Assembly: GCA_032716605.1 (NCBI GenBank)
Contig: CM064502.1
Location: 38,812,895-38,876,894 of the forward strand
DNA: 64,000 bases
Origin: Paralithodes platypus
Lineage: Eukaryota > Arthropoda > Malacostraca > Decapoda > Lithodidae
Direction of reading: 5' to 3'
The position numbers and the translations under genes are program-made. Under the pieces are notes generated by a model. The model worked only from the letters and a program-made list of their open reading frames with translations, was not told the DNA's origin and did not search any database. Each line of letters starts with the position of its first letter. Positions within the stretch are counted from its first letter, which is position 1. Shown here in pieces: positions 42,342 through 52,640 of this stretch.

Positions 42342-43157
42342 ATAGTGATCATGAATACAGAGTTTTATAACCTGAAAATCATGGAGCTACTAGAAGATAG
42401 TGATACTTATACTAATATTCCCAGAAATAACGACCTATCAATAATAAATAAAATACAAAAAATAACTTCACAATATAAAGATAAGCTAACAAAGAAGGAA
42501 ATCTCATACACAAAAAATGTTGATTATAAAACTAGCAACTTTTATAGACTTCCGAAAATCCATAAGTCTGAGCAAATAAAAAGTGAAATAATAAAACAAA
42601 ATAGCAGCATTGTAACCTTAGAAAATCCATCAGACTTAGTATTACGTCCCATAGTAGCAGGACCAGCATGTCCCACACACCGTTTAAGCCACGTACTGGA
42701 TATTTTATTACAACCCTTTGTGAAATTTGTCCATTCCTACATAAGAGACTCAAGTGACCTATTAAATAAACACCCAGCCTCACTCACCATCTCTGAAATG
42801 TTCGTAACTTTTGACGTTGTTAGCCTTTACAGCAATATTAAGCATGATTTGAGCTTCCAAGCCATACAGTATTGGCTAAGAAAATGTCCTACATCTCTGA
42901 ATGAACGATTCGATTTGGACTTTATTATCGCTGGATGCAAACTAATCCTAGAAAATAACACCTTTGAATATATTTCGAACAATTACAAACAAATACTAGG
43001 CACAGCTATAGGAACAAAATTTGCACCTGCATATGCCACGCAAGTTTTAGGTTATCTAGAAGAAAAGCTGTATGATTACTTGTCAAGAATATTTACTATA
43101 AATATCACATCTAAAATAAAGAAAAACTACTACAGATTTCTTGATGACATTCTATGA
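42342..43157 (+). pseudogene. PLE polyprotein, reverse transcriptase core
   Basis: It resumes immediately after the LINE target duplication. It contains FYRLPKIHK, LRPIVAGP, FVTFDVVSLYSNI, GTAIGTKFAPAYA and the catalytic RFLDDIL. These are Penelope RT blocks, distinct from LINE and LTR RTs. TGA at 43155-43157 interrupts the frame just after the catalytic motif, and translation in the same frame continues beyond. Confidence 0.9.
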
Positions 43158-44190
43158 ATATGGGATTTGGAGAGAGGTGATATTTCCTTAATATAAGAGG
43201 AATTACAGAAATTAGACGACCGTCTAACATTTAAATGTGACCAATCTGGCACTGAAGTCACCTTCTTGGACCTAAACATTATCAAAATAAATAATTTGGT
43301 TCATACAGATATTTTTTACAAACTCACTGACTCTCACCAATATTTAGACTTCCATTCAAATCACCCACGGCATGTGAAGTCTAATATCCCCTATAACCTG
43401 GCTAGAAGAATATGCACACTAGTCTCCAAACATGAATGGAGAAACACTCGCCTAAACGAACTTTCTATGTTTCTAAGAGATTGCAATTATCCAGATTTTT
43501 TGATAAATAATGGCATTAAAAGAGCTTTAGAAATACCACTCGACCAACTCAGAAGTCAACAACCAAAAGAAAATGAAAGTAACAATTTATGTTATATTTC
43601 AGCATACAATCCAAACTGTGAGGACCTAGCAAAACCAATAAAATGCACACTTGAATTCTTGCAAAAATGCCCCCAAACAAAAGAAATTTACAATAAGTGT
43701 AAATTTATCAAATCAAAGAGACAACCTCCAAATCTAAAAAATCTTCTAACAAACGCAAAGCGGACTTCCAATAATTATTCGGTACTAAAATGTAATAGCA
43801 ACAAATACAAATTATGTCTAAACATAATAGAGGGCAGCACATTTAAATTCAACGACTACACGTTCACAGTTAATGATAACATGGATTGCAATACAAGAAA
43901 CTGTGTATATGTGATAACATTTGAAGGATGTGACAAAATATACATAGGGGAGACCTCCAACTTTAGATTAAGAGCAAATCTCCATAAAAGTCACATAAAT
44001 AATAACGACGGTCTCTTTGTGAACAAACATATATTGGTTTGTAATAATGATAAAAATGATTAATATGCTTTTAAAATAATGCCCTTTTACAAAGTGAAAC
44101 ACGATGACGAGAAAGTAAGAAAAGAAAAAGAGTCATACTTCATAAGCTAATTTCACCCTGAACTAAACAGGGATATGTTCAGTTAATATT
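43158..44190 (+). pseudogene. PLE polyprotein, RT thumb and GIY-YIG endonuclease
   Basis: Same frame as the RT core, with a second stop near 43194. Thumb motifs include FLDLNI and HQYLDFHSNHPRHVKSNIPY. The C-terminal GIY-YIG nuclease reads CVYVITFEGCDKIYIGETSN with a conserved Arg and His downstream, then after a stop at 44061-44063 continues to PFYKVKHDDEKVR and FHPELN. The endonuclease domain defines the canonical Penelope/Poseidon-type PLEs. Confidence 0.9.
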
Positions 44191-44832
44191 CACACAACTC
44201 GAACTTATGAAGATGGTTCGAAAGAAATTATACCATGTATTCCTTTCGCCTTTTCTCGATATTATATATTTACAAGTTCAAAGCTTCCTCCACAACCAAA
44301 CCCCATTATGACTCAAATCTAATAAGGCGATACCATATAAGTAAACCATGAGCCTGTCCCGAAACAATGTTTGTGTATAAAAATAAAATTAATGCCGAAT
44401 CTGGACACTAGAAGGCAGCAACTACACTTTTGCCACTATAAAAGCAGGAACTTTTACCACCGATCGCACACAAGAAGGGACTGGGGTTCTCGTTCAGAGG
44501 CTCTGGTCCTGATCGCGATTAAGGAAGGTTTATACCCCCAGTATATCTGGGGGTATAAACTTGGGGGTTTCGGGGACTCAGGTTCGTTCTTCCTGACTTA
44601 AGGTGGGCTTAATAATCTTCATGGGTTGATAGCCTCTAAAGTCCTATTTTAACAAACCGATCTCAGTCCTGCATTAGAAGCCACTGAGGATCCACCAAGT
44701 GGAGAACTGCATTTGGCAAAATTTTAAATAGTGGCAGCATTCTTTCAATAATTATGACCACAGATTGGAGTTCTCATTAAGGGACTTCATTCTAAAAGCA
44801 CTTTTTATAGCTTTCTTTTTATTCCTCTGTTT
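44191..44832 (+). other. PLE 3' non-coding region
   Basis: No ORF with a domain. It contains a TATA-box-like CTATAAAAGCAGG (about 44437-44449) and a near-perfect hairpin at 44527-44558 (TTTATACCCCCAG, loop, and its complement). Confidence 0.6.
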
Positions 44833-44836
44833 TTAA

Positions 44837-45317
44837 CCCTTGTCTATCGGGGCCCGACTTAAGTCCGTATAAAAAAAGCTGGACAATGTGGCGGGGCCCG
44901 ACTTAAGTCTGTGTGCAATTTTGGCGCAATATTGGCTCTGAGAGAGAGCCGAGCGGTGGGAGGAGCATAGGTTACCTCATGACCACTTGCCACGACCGTC
45001 GTGGGCCCACTGACATTTACTCCACTCTACTCCACCCTCTCTCACTCGCTACACACGTAATTATGTAACAAAATTACCGTATTTTAGCGATTTTGCCCTT
45101 CGGTTGCACGATCGTTGCAAGACAACCAGTGATCGTAGAAGGATGGTTCGGGTGTCATTGGAAAGCTCAATTTACGCCCTTTCAGGGATACATACTTGTA
45201 TTACGCTCTGGATCTTGTTTATGCATGAAAAAGAGCACGGAAACAACCCCATTTATGTTAAAAAAAAACCCGCTGGGCGGCACGGTCAAATATACCGCCT
45301 AGGCCGCTCGTTGAGTG
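44837..45317. mobile_element. TTAA-flanked MITE (MITE B)
   Basis: 481 bp with TTAA at 44833-44836 and 45318-45321. It is a reverse-orientation relative of MITE A, sharing the 'gagtg' end, 'ggggcccg' block and about 200 bp around 45080-45270. It is located next to the right terminal repeat of the PLE. Confidence 0.88.
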
Positions 45318-45348
45318 TTAAGCACTGAAATCTTCGCAAGAAGTTTCT

Positions 45349-45555
45349 TTTAATTTATGTTCCTGGCAGAATTTTTTAAGTTATTTTGTATTCCTATATT
45401 TGTATTGTAAGCACTGAAATCTTTGCATAAAGTTTCAATCGTTTTTAATGTTCTTGGCTCCTGCTTGCAGACACCAACCGTTTGGAGGGTCTGTATTTTA
45501 ATAAGCACACATATTTAGAATGTTTCAAACATTCTAACAGTATTTTATGATAAAG
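45349..45555 (+). repeat. Right terminal repeat of the PLE (inverted)
   Basis: Reverse complement of 34872-35079. An extra partial copy of the 'gcactgaaatcttcgca' sub-block lies just left of it at 45322-45348. Confidence 0.88.
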
Positions 45556-45744
45556 TTTAATTTTTCTTTGCTACTAATATTGTTAGTCATATATATATAT
45601 AGGTTCCATAATAATTCCAGGGTGATTAAATATCGTATCACTTCGCCGCTTTGTCAGGGGGGTGAGTGTAAAATGTCATGGTTGACGTGTTCGAAGGCAT
45701 AGTCCTCCACGGGACTATAACTTGGTTCTTCAAATAAGAACTAA

Positions 45745-45860
45745 GGTTGCTTTCCTTAAATCCGCTTATGGCCAAATGGTTACAGTGCCCAGCTCTCCCA
45801 AATATACCTGGGGTAAATGGGTTCGAATCCTGGTCAGGATAACTCTCTCCCAACCTGTCC
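45745..45860 (+). repeat. tRNA-derived SINE head
   Basis: A-box TGGCCAAATGG (45769-45779) and B-box GGTTCGAATCC (45820-45830) are separated by 40 bp, as in a tRNA gene with a variable loop. The stems do not close into a full cloverleaf and there is no CCA or T-run terminator. A SINE is more likely than a functional tRNA gene. Confidence 0.55.
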
Positions 45861-46164
45861 GACATATCATTAGACAAAGGATAGTATGTGTGTTTTGTTG
45901 TTCGTAAAAGAAACTCTGTTGGTTTGGCAAGAAGGGACTTGAACAAATATGAGTCTTTAGTTACTCTACTTCACTAAAAAAAATCTGGGTGTAGGGGGAG
46001 GAATTTTGGGATTTTCTGTGGCACCTGGAATTTGTGGGAGACTGCTTCTTGTTCTCGTCTGGTCCTTTAGTGTTTTTGCCGGGGGTCTTGGGTGCCTAGG
46101 ACTTCTGTTTGCCTGTGTCTTTGAAGAATGCTTGCTTTTGCGGATGCTAGGGCGATAAGATAGC

Positions 46165-46545
46165 TTCATGCCTACCTGTGCCTGTCTCAGACCTAGCTGG
46201 ACGGTTGGTAACGTTGTATATACCTCTGCTGACCTCTAGTCCAGCTGTGCTTTTGAATTTTAATCCGGCTGCGCCTCTGGTAACGTCGAGTCTACCTGTG
46301 CTAGTCTCGGACTTAGCTTTACCTCTGGTGGCATCATGGCAACCTCTGCTAATCCCGAAATCAGATGTACCATGGCCAGTTTCGAACTTGACCTTGCCTG
46401 TGGTAGCGTAGTGGTTTCTTTTGCAGACCTCGAGTTTGGCTGTGCTTTAGGTAATGTCGATTCAACCTATGTTGGCTTGTCAGTGTCAAAACTACCTCTT
46501 TGGATCTCTAATCTAGCTATGACTTTAATGGTAGCAATGAGCTTA
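46165..46545 (+). repeat. Degenerate minisatellite, about 50-bp period
   Basis: Repeats of 'cctgtg.tagtctcggacttagctt' and 'acctctggtggc' type drift gradually. Translated, they give recurring PVxVSDLAxPLV. It abuts the start of LINE B at about 46550. Coding function is unlikely. Confidence 0.55.
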
Positions 46546-46549
46546 CCTA

Positions 46550-48625
46550 ATCAAACTTTTGCTAGAAACTCCACCTTGGATGATTCCGGTGCTATTCCTC
46601 CCTCTCCACCCCCCTCTCCCTTACTTATGCCTAATATCCTAATCTTTTCTAAAGATGTACTTTCTACCCTCTCTGGGCTTAATACTAAGAAGGTGTACGG
46701 TCCGAACGGTGTTCCTCCTGTTGTACTAAAAAACTGTGCTTCCGTGCTGATTCCCTGCCTAGGCAAACTCTTTCGTCTCTGTCTCTCCTCTAACGTCTTC
46801 CCTTCATGCTGGAAGTTTGCTCTCATTCAACCTGTTCCAAAGAAGGGTGACCTCTCTAAACCCTCCAACTATCGTCCAATTGCTCTCAGCTCTTGTATCT
46901 CTAAAGTTTTTGAAACTATTCTTGCTTCCAAATTTCTTAAGCATTTCTCTTCCCATAATCTACTCTCAGATCGCCAGTATGGCTTCCTCAAGGGTCGCTC
47001 TACTGGTGATCTTCTTTCATATATTTGTATCTCCTTGCCATCCTCCTTTTGGGACTTCGGTGAGACCTTTTCTATTGCACTAGACATATCGAAGGCCTTC
47101 GATAGAGTCTGGCACAAATCTTTAATTTCTAAACTATCCTCCTTCGCATTTTAAATCAAGTAATGCCACTTGAGAAAAACCTCACACAACCCACCCGGGA
47201 TTCGAACCCTGGACCTTGCGATCAACAGGCACTCGTGCTAACCACTACACCACACTGGCCACAAAAGAGGTCTTGCAACCTGGCAACAGCTGTCACCCAG
47301 GATCTGTCTAGGTGGACATCCATCCACCGATAGACAATTTTCACTGGTATCTTGTGTAAAATCGTCTATCGGTGGATGGATGTCCACTTAGACAGATCCT
47401 GGGTGACATCTGTTGCCAGGTTGCAAGACCTCTTTTGTGGCCAGTGTGGTGTAGTGGTTAGCACGAGTGCCTGTTGATCGCAATACCCTCCTTCGGTTTC
47501 TATCCCTCCATCTGTGCCTTTGTCTCTAATTTCCTATCCGACTGTTCCATAGCTGCGGTTGTGGATGGCCATCGCTCACTTCCTCATCCTATCAACTCCG
47601 GTGTTCCTCAGGGCTCTGTCCTATCTCCTATTCTCGTTCTATTCATAAATGATCTTCTCAACTGTAGCCTACCTCCAGTCCCATTCATTCATACACAGAT
47701 GACTTTACCTTACACTACACATTTAGTTTTCCAGAATGCCCCAGCCAGCAATCCCTTAAACACAAACGTAATGAAACCATAGAACACTTATCTTCTGATC
47801 TAACTACTATTTCCAATTGGGGCGGAGAAAATCTTGTTGCCTTTAATACTTCCAAAACCCAATTTCTCAATCTATCTACCCATCCGGAACTCCCAGCGGA
47901 CTATCCCTTATTCTTCAACAATGTAAAAATTAATCCTTCATCATCTCTCAATATTCTTGGTGTCTCTTTTTCTTCTGCCCTCACATGGAAGGACCATATT
48001 ACCAGTCTTGCTAAGGCATCCTCCAAGAAGCTGGGTGTGCTCAACCGCCTTAAGGGGCTCTTTACCCCTGCACAGCTTCTTGCTCTGTACAGGGGCACAG
48101 TGCATCGTTGTATTGAGTATTTTTCACATGTGTGGGGAGGATCCTCTCACACCTCACTCTTAGACAAAGTAGAAAGGAAGGCCTTACGTATCATTAACTC
48201 CTGTCCTCTCGCCAACTCTCTGCAATCTCTCTTTCTCCGCCGCAATGTTGCATCTCTCTCACTATTCTATCGCTACTATAATAATCAGTGTTCCTCAGAG
48301 CTCTCCCAGTGTATACCACCTCCTCTACGTAGGGCACGTGGTACCCGTCTTGCAACACAATTCCACCCCTACTCTGTACAACTCTGTAACTCAAGAGTGA
48401 AACGTTACTCTCAGACATTCTTTAATTCAACAGCGGAGCTCTGGAACTCTCTCCCAGAATCAGTCTTTCCCTCTATCTGACTTAAATTGCTTCAAACTCT
48501 GTCTGTCCAGGCATTTTGGATTGAACGTCCCCTGATATTGGCCCTGTCACTCTTTCAACTCTGGGGGAGGCACTCTCTACAGGCAGTTCTGCCTTTTGCC
48601 TCCCTCACTCACATAGAAAAAAAAA
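46550..48625 (+). mobile_element. Jockey-like LINE B, interrupted by a SINE dimer
   Basis: The same family as LINE A and LINE C. The first RT portion (46553-47146) has STLDDSGAIPPSP, YGPNGVPPVVLKNCA, NYRPIALSSCISK, LDISKAFDRVWH. The second (47487-48480) has [12 protein letters not shown], a frameshifted catalytic block reading SYTDD instead of SYADD, WKDH, and the C-terminal FYRYYNNQCSSEL. The 3' UTR ends 'cacatagaaaaaaaaa'. Truncated at the 5' end. Confidence 0.9.
47147..47486. mobile_element. Palindromic SINE dimer (340 bp) with 9-bp target duplication
   Basis: The insert in LINE B is flanked by CCTCCTTCG (47138-47146 and 47487-47495). Two arms of about 120 bp (47216-47334 and 47363-47482) are near-perfect inverted copies separated by a 28-bp loop. 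Each arm contains a tRNA-like A-box (GTGTAGTGGTTAG type) reading outward. Only the left, minus-strand copy extends to a B-box (GGTTCGAATCC, read on the minus strand near 47207). The right copy ends before the B-box. This is a head-to-head pair of one SINE family inserted as a unit. Confidence 0.85.
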
Positions 48626-49400
48626 TACAAAAATACCAGGTTTTTAAGCCTGAGGGATATGATACCTGGTTCAGTGTGGCTGCGGTAGTGTCTCTTTCCT
48701 CTGTTATCTCATGGTTGGTGGTGGTGCAGGCGAGAAGGCCTTGTCTGGCGGGAACCATTCCATTGGGTTCTATGGTTGTCGTTTGGCTGGTTGTGGTGCC
48801 GAGTTGGTGGTGAGGGGCGCTGGAAGGTTGGTTTGGTACTGTATTTGTGGTCTTGTTGAGTTGAAACTGGGTAGGCTGTGAGGCTGTTTATCTTAGCTTC
48901 CAGCAACTTACTGTTATCTTCCTCTTCTTTCTGCATCTTACTTCCCCCTCCTGGGTAAAAGTTGTGTCCCTGTGGCTGGAGGTTATAATTCTTTTTCAGT
49001 GGGTGTGTAGGTGGCTGGCGTCATACAGCATAGCAGGAAGCACCAGTCTAATAATCTCTTGTCAGGTCTTCTTGAGGGGCCCTGAATGATGGTTGATGTT
49101 GCGGGTCCTTCTCATAATTGCTGAGAGTTTCAAGGTGCCTGGCATTCTTGAGTCTGCTTTTGTTGTCAGTTATAGTAAGCAGGAATGCATATTTGGCAAA
49201 CATGATGGACGAAGTGGTGTCTGTTTGGATGGCAGAAATGCATGACGTTGCAATGTGGAAGGCAAGCAAATGGTGACCTTTGACTCGGGCAGGGTCACCT
49301 TATGAGTTTGTGGGAACATTAAATTACCAGCGGTGGTTGCGTGACATATGTTTGTTGTTTGGGTATTTCTTGGTGCTGCAGGGTCATTGTCGGTCGTGGT
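48626..49400. other. Unassigned G/T-rich DNA
   Basis: No domain found. The region may be the 3' UTR/LTR of the minus-strand Gypsy element, but no paired LTR is present in the window. Confidence 0.4.
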
Positions 49401-49418
49401 TGTGGCAATTGATGTTTT

Positions 49419-50351
49419 TTAGTATTGCGTGTTGGTTAATGTTGCTGCTGATGGGCTGTATCTTGCTCGTGGGCGAAACAGGCGGCCAGAACGAGTGATA
49501 GTTGGTGGAAGTGGTGAGGCACTCAGGCTTGTTGAGGGTATTTTTGTCTTATTTTGGCTTGGTGAGGGTGGCTTTTTGCTGGTAGTTGGTATGGCAGAGG
49601 TAGGCAGTGGTGTAGGGAAAGTGGATTTGGCAATAGTCAAGGCAGAGGTGGCTTAGTTGGGAGGCATTTTGTTACGATGGTTAGAGGAGGAAGACTGGTA
49701 GGTCGAGACAGCGGCGTGGTGAGGTGTTGAAAGGGGTCATCTGGAGCGGCAAGTGGTCTATGAGGAGCATTAGGATTAAAGTTGGTTTGACTTTGGCAGG
49801 TATGTAATGGTGAGTTTTAATGTAAGAGACAGAATTAAGGGAAAGAAAGGGATGGGCTCAAAGATGTTGCTGCTAATTTTGTTGAATCTGGATGAGGATA
49901 GATGCGAGCAATCTGAGAGCGGAGGTTGTAACGGCTTTGTATACGTTTTTCTTTTCTTTTTTCTTGGGGGGGTGGGGGGGGTCGGTGTTGGAAGTGTTAC
50001 ATTTGAGTCAGTTTGCATATTATGTTCTGTGTATTTATGCTCGTCTTGTTGCGAGTCCTGGCAATATTTCAGTTGGTGAAGTTGACTCCTGAGATGTTCG
50101 ACGGTGCTGTCTGGTTTTGTAGTCTGGCTGGTGAGTGTGGCAAGGTGACGGTGGGGAATCAGCTTTGGGGCGACACCAAACATGCATTCATGGGGTGTGA
50201 TGCCGTCTTCTCGGGAGCACGAGTTCATTCCCCATTGAATGATTTTGACCTGGGCTGGCCAATCGTCGGATTGCTGGGCAGCTAATCTGGTGCGGAGCTG
50301 GTTGGTGAGACTGCGAATGCTGCGCTCACAGACGGTGTCCCTTTTGACCAA
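49419..50351 (-). pseudogene. Gypsy integrase C-terminal region and tail
   Basis: 50351-49776 encodes the end of the integrase core (ITPHECMFG, the usual 'TP.E..FG' block) and a Lys-rich tail. 49640-49419 carries ITRSGRLFRPR, a motif common at the C-termini of Gypsy polyproteins. The frames are separate, so at least one frameshift lies between. Confidence 0.65.
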
Positions 50352-51049
50352 TACGGAAAGGTGAGTGAGATTTTGTAGACTAATAGTTTAGGCAGTTGTT
50401 CCCAGATTTGGGGTCATAATTCAGGGGCGTTGTCTGAATAAAAAGCATAAGGGAGACCAAATAAAGGGAATATGTCATTGGGCAGGTCTTCAGCAACTAC
50501 GAGGGCTGTATGATCTTTCACAGGACAGGCCATTATGAACTTAGAGTATGTATCCACGAACTTGATCATATATTTCTTCATTGATTTGGAGGGGATGGGC
50601 CCCATGACATCCATGGCCAGTATCTACCCTGGTTTGGGCGCCAGTAGTTTCCCAGAGGGCCCTTGGGTGTGGGTGATGTTTTTCCCAAAGGCACAGGCTC
50701 TGCATGATTCAACTTTTTGATTGGCTGTGTCGATGGGGGTGCTGGTCCAGTATTTGTTGTTAAAGGCCTGGAGTAGCTTCTTCTACCCGAGATGGATGTC
50801 GTTGTCTTCATACTAGGTGAGCATGATGTGTTCGGCTTCCACAAGGTCGGTATTGATGTGACCTAAGTGGGTGTACAGCTTATCGCAAACTCTTTCTAAG
50901 TTTTCGAACAGGTTGGCAGGAGTCCATTCAGGTTTTTGTTGCTGTTCCCATTGTTGCAGGAGGGTTTGGTGGGTGCTGGTGAGGCTGTTGATGGGAGATC
51001 TGGATATAGTGTCGGTTTTAGAGAGGACTTGTCGGGGCGGTATACGATA
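50352..51049 (-). pseudogene. Gypsy integrase zinc-binding and catalytic core
   Basis: On the minus strand, near 50880-50690, a Hx3H-type block (LYTHLGHI) and CRAC form the HHCC zinc-binding domain. 50614-50414 contains MDVMGPIPSKS with the first catalytic Asp and YSDNAPEL with the second. Stops interrupt between these blocks. Confidence 0.75.
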
Positions 51050-51053
51050 TTAA

Positions 51054-51531
51054 CTCTCAAAGAGCGGGGCCGTATATAACATCTACTACCTGCCAAGCGG
51101 GCATATTTACCCTAAACGAGCTTAATTCCATGCTCTTTTTCATGCATAAAGAAGAGCCAGAGTGTAATATAAGTATGTATCCGTGAAAGGGCGATAATAG
51201 AGTTTTCAAATGACACCTGAATCATCCTTGTACGACCACGGGTTATCCTGTAGCGATCGCGCAACGAGAGGTGAAAAACCCTAAAATATGTTAATTTCCC
51301 CAGTTTTTGTCTGGTCTCGCGAGGCCGTGGGTGTGGAATGTTGCAGTGGGGAGCTCAGTCGCGGCTCTGTGGTCGGGCCGAACGGTCAGAGCCCGCCTAT
51401 TGTCCTCCCAATGCGTGGACTCTCTCTCAGAGCCGATGATGTGCTCAAAATGCCGCCCGTCATATGACGGGTACCGCCACATTGTCCATTGTTCTCTAGC
51501 CCGTCATATGACGGGTACCGCCAGTTAGGTG
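51054..51531. mobile_element. TTAA-flanked MITE (MITE C)
   Basis: 478 bp between TTAA at 51050-51053 and 51532-51535. It begins CTCTCAAAGAGC and ends CCGCCAGTTAGGTG, in the same orientation as MITE A, with shared internal blocks ('ctaaacgagctt', 'catgcataaagaagagcc', 'tatgtatcc'). A 'cgtcatatgacgggtaccgc' motif occurs twice near its right end. Confidence 0.88.
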
Positions 51532-51537
51532 TTAAAG

Positions 51538-52640
51538 TTAAACTTCCCTAAGGATTTTTGCCATCAAACGATGGGTGTTGTTGATCTCTGACTTGCGCAA
51601 GCACTGGAGGGATTGGTGGTCAGTAATTATGCTGATGTAGGTGCCAAGCAGATAGGCACAGAAGTGTTGAAGTGCCCAGATTATGTCTAAGCATTCTCGT
51701 TTCATGGTGGCATAGTTGATCTTGGTGTTGGTGTGGATGAGTGTTCGGCTGGCACAGGCCACTAAGTGTTGTTTTCCTTCTCTTGGTTGGCTCAGGACTG
51801 CACCTATTCTTACCAGGGACACATCAGTGTAGAGCCGGAACAGTTGTGTGTAGACTGGAAATGCTACAGTCAATCAGTTGTTGTTTGAGAAGGTTGAAGA
51901 CATTGAGGCGGTCATCTGTCCATTTGAATACTTCGTCTTTCTTGTTGAGGTCATCTCGTGGTTTTGCGATGGTGGTGAACCCTTTTACGAAGCGGTGGTA
52001 GTACGAGGCCAATCCTAGACACAATCGCACACCCTTTCTGGTGGTGGTGGTGGGGGAAGTATGTTGGCGATGGTTTGCAGTTTCTATGGATCTGGGGCGA
52101 TACCTTGCGCGGAGATGGTTTGTCCGAATTAGTCTACGGAGTCTCGGCCTATGGTGCACTTAGTTGGTTTGAGTTTCAGCCCTGCTTCACAGATACGTCG
52201 GAAAACTTGTTTAAGTCGGTGGAGATGCTCAGGCCAGGTGCAGTTGCAGATGATTACGTAGTCTAGATAAGCCAGGCAGGTTTCCTAAGTTAATCTGTTT
52301 TATACTAATTCCATCAATCGCAAGAAAGTGGCAGGCCCGTTGCACAAGGCCAAAAGGTATCACATTGAATTCGAAAAGTCTTCTCCCACTAGTGGAGAAT
52401 GCCGTTTTCTGTTGGTATTCCTTTTGGAGGGGGACTTGCCATATCTGACTCGGAGGTCCAGAGTGGAGAACTACCGTGAGCCGAATAAGGAGTAAAGGGA
52501 GTCGTTTATTCTGGGTAGGGGCGTGGCATCTTTTATGGTGACATCATTCAGTCACCGGTAATCTACACAGAAACGGGAGGAGCTATCCTTCTTTTTTACG
52601 AGAACGACTGTGACCAAGGGCTGGGAGATGGGTTGAGAAA
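51538..52640 (-). pseudogene. Gypsy reverse transcriptase and RNase H
   Basis: Minus-strand RT motifs: LVTVVLVKKKDSSSRFCVDY, LNDVTIKDATPLPRI, FSTLDL, FEFNVIPFGL, then a decayed catalytic block (YLDYVII), LKPTKC and LGLASYYHRFVKGF. RNase H follows with LYTDVSLVRIGAVLSQ, KRECLDIIWAL and ITDHQSL. Multiple frameshifts; the catalytic box has lost its second Asp. Confidence 0.82.

Larger units (their letters stand above)
34872..45555 (+). mobile_element. Penelope-like element (PLE) with inverted terminal repeats, heavily interrupted
   Basis: About 200 bp at 34872-35079 reappears inverted at 45349-45555, including a TAGAATGTTTGAAACATTCTA palindrome and 'ctccaaacggttggtgtct'. Between them are an N-terminal PLE domain, a PLE-type reverse transcriptase and a GIY-YIG endonuclease, in that order. 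Penelope elements often have terminal repeats in inverted orientation. Two TTAA MITEs and a complete I-clade LINE are nested inside. Without those inserts the PLE would be about 3.9 kb. No hammerhead ribozyme core (CTGANGA...GAAA) was found in the terminal repeats. Several frameshifts and stops make it inactive. Confidence 0.88.

Noticed and set aside
45769..45830. Functional tRNA gene
   Set aside because: A- and B-boxes are good but acceptor and anticodon stems do not pair convincingly and no T-run terminator follows. A SINE head fits better. The same applies to 2647-2711 and 58180-58234.
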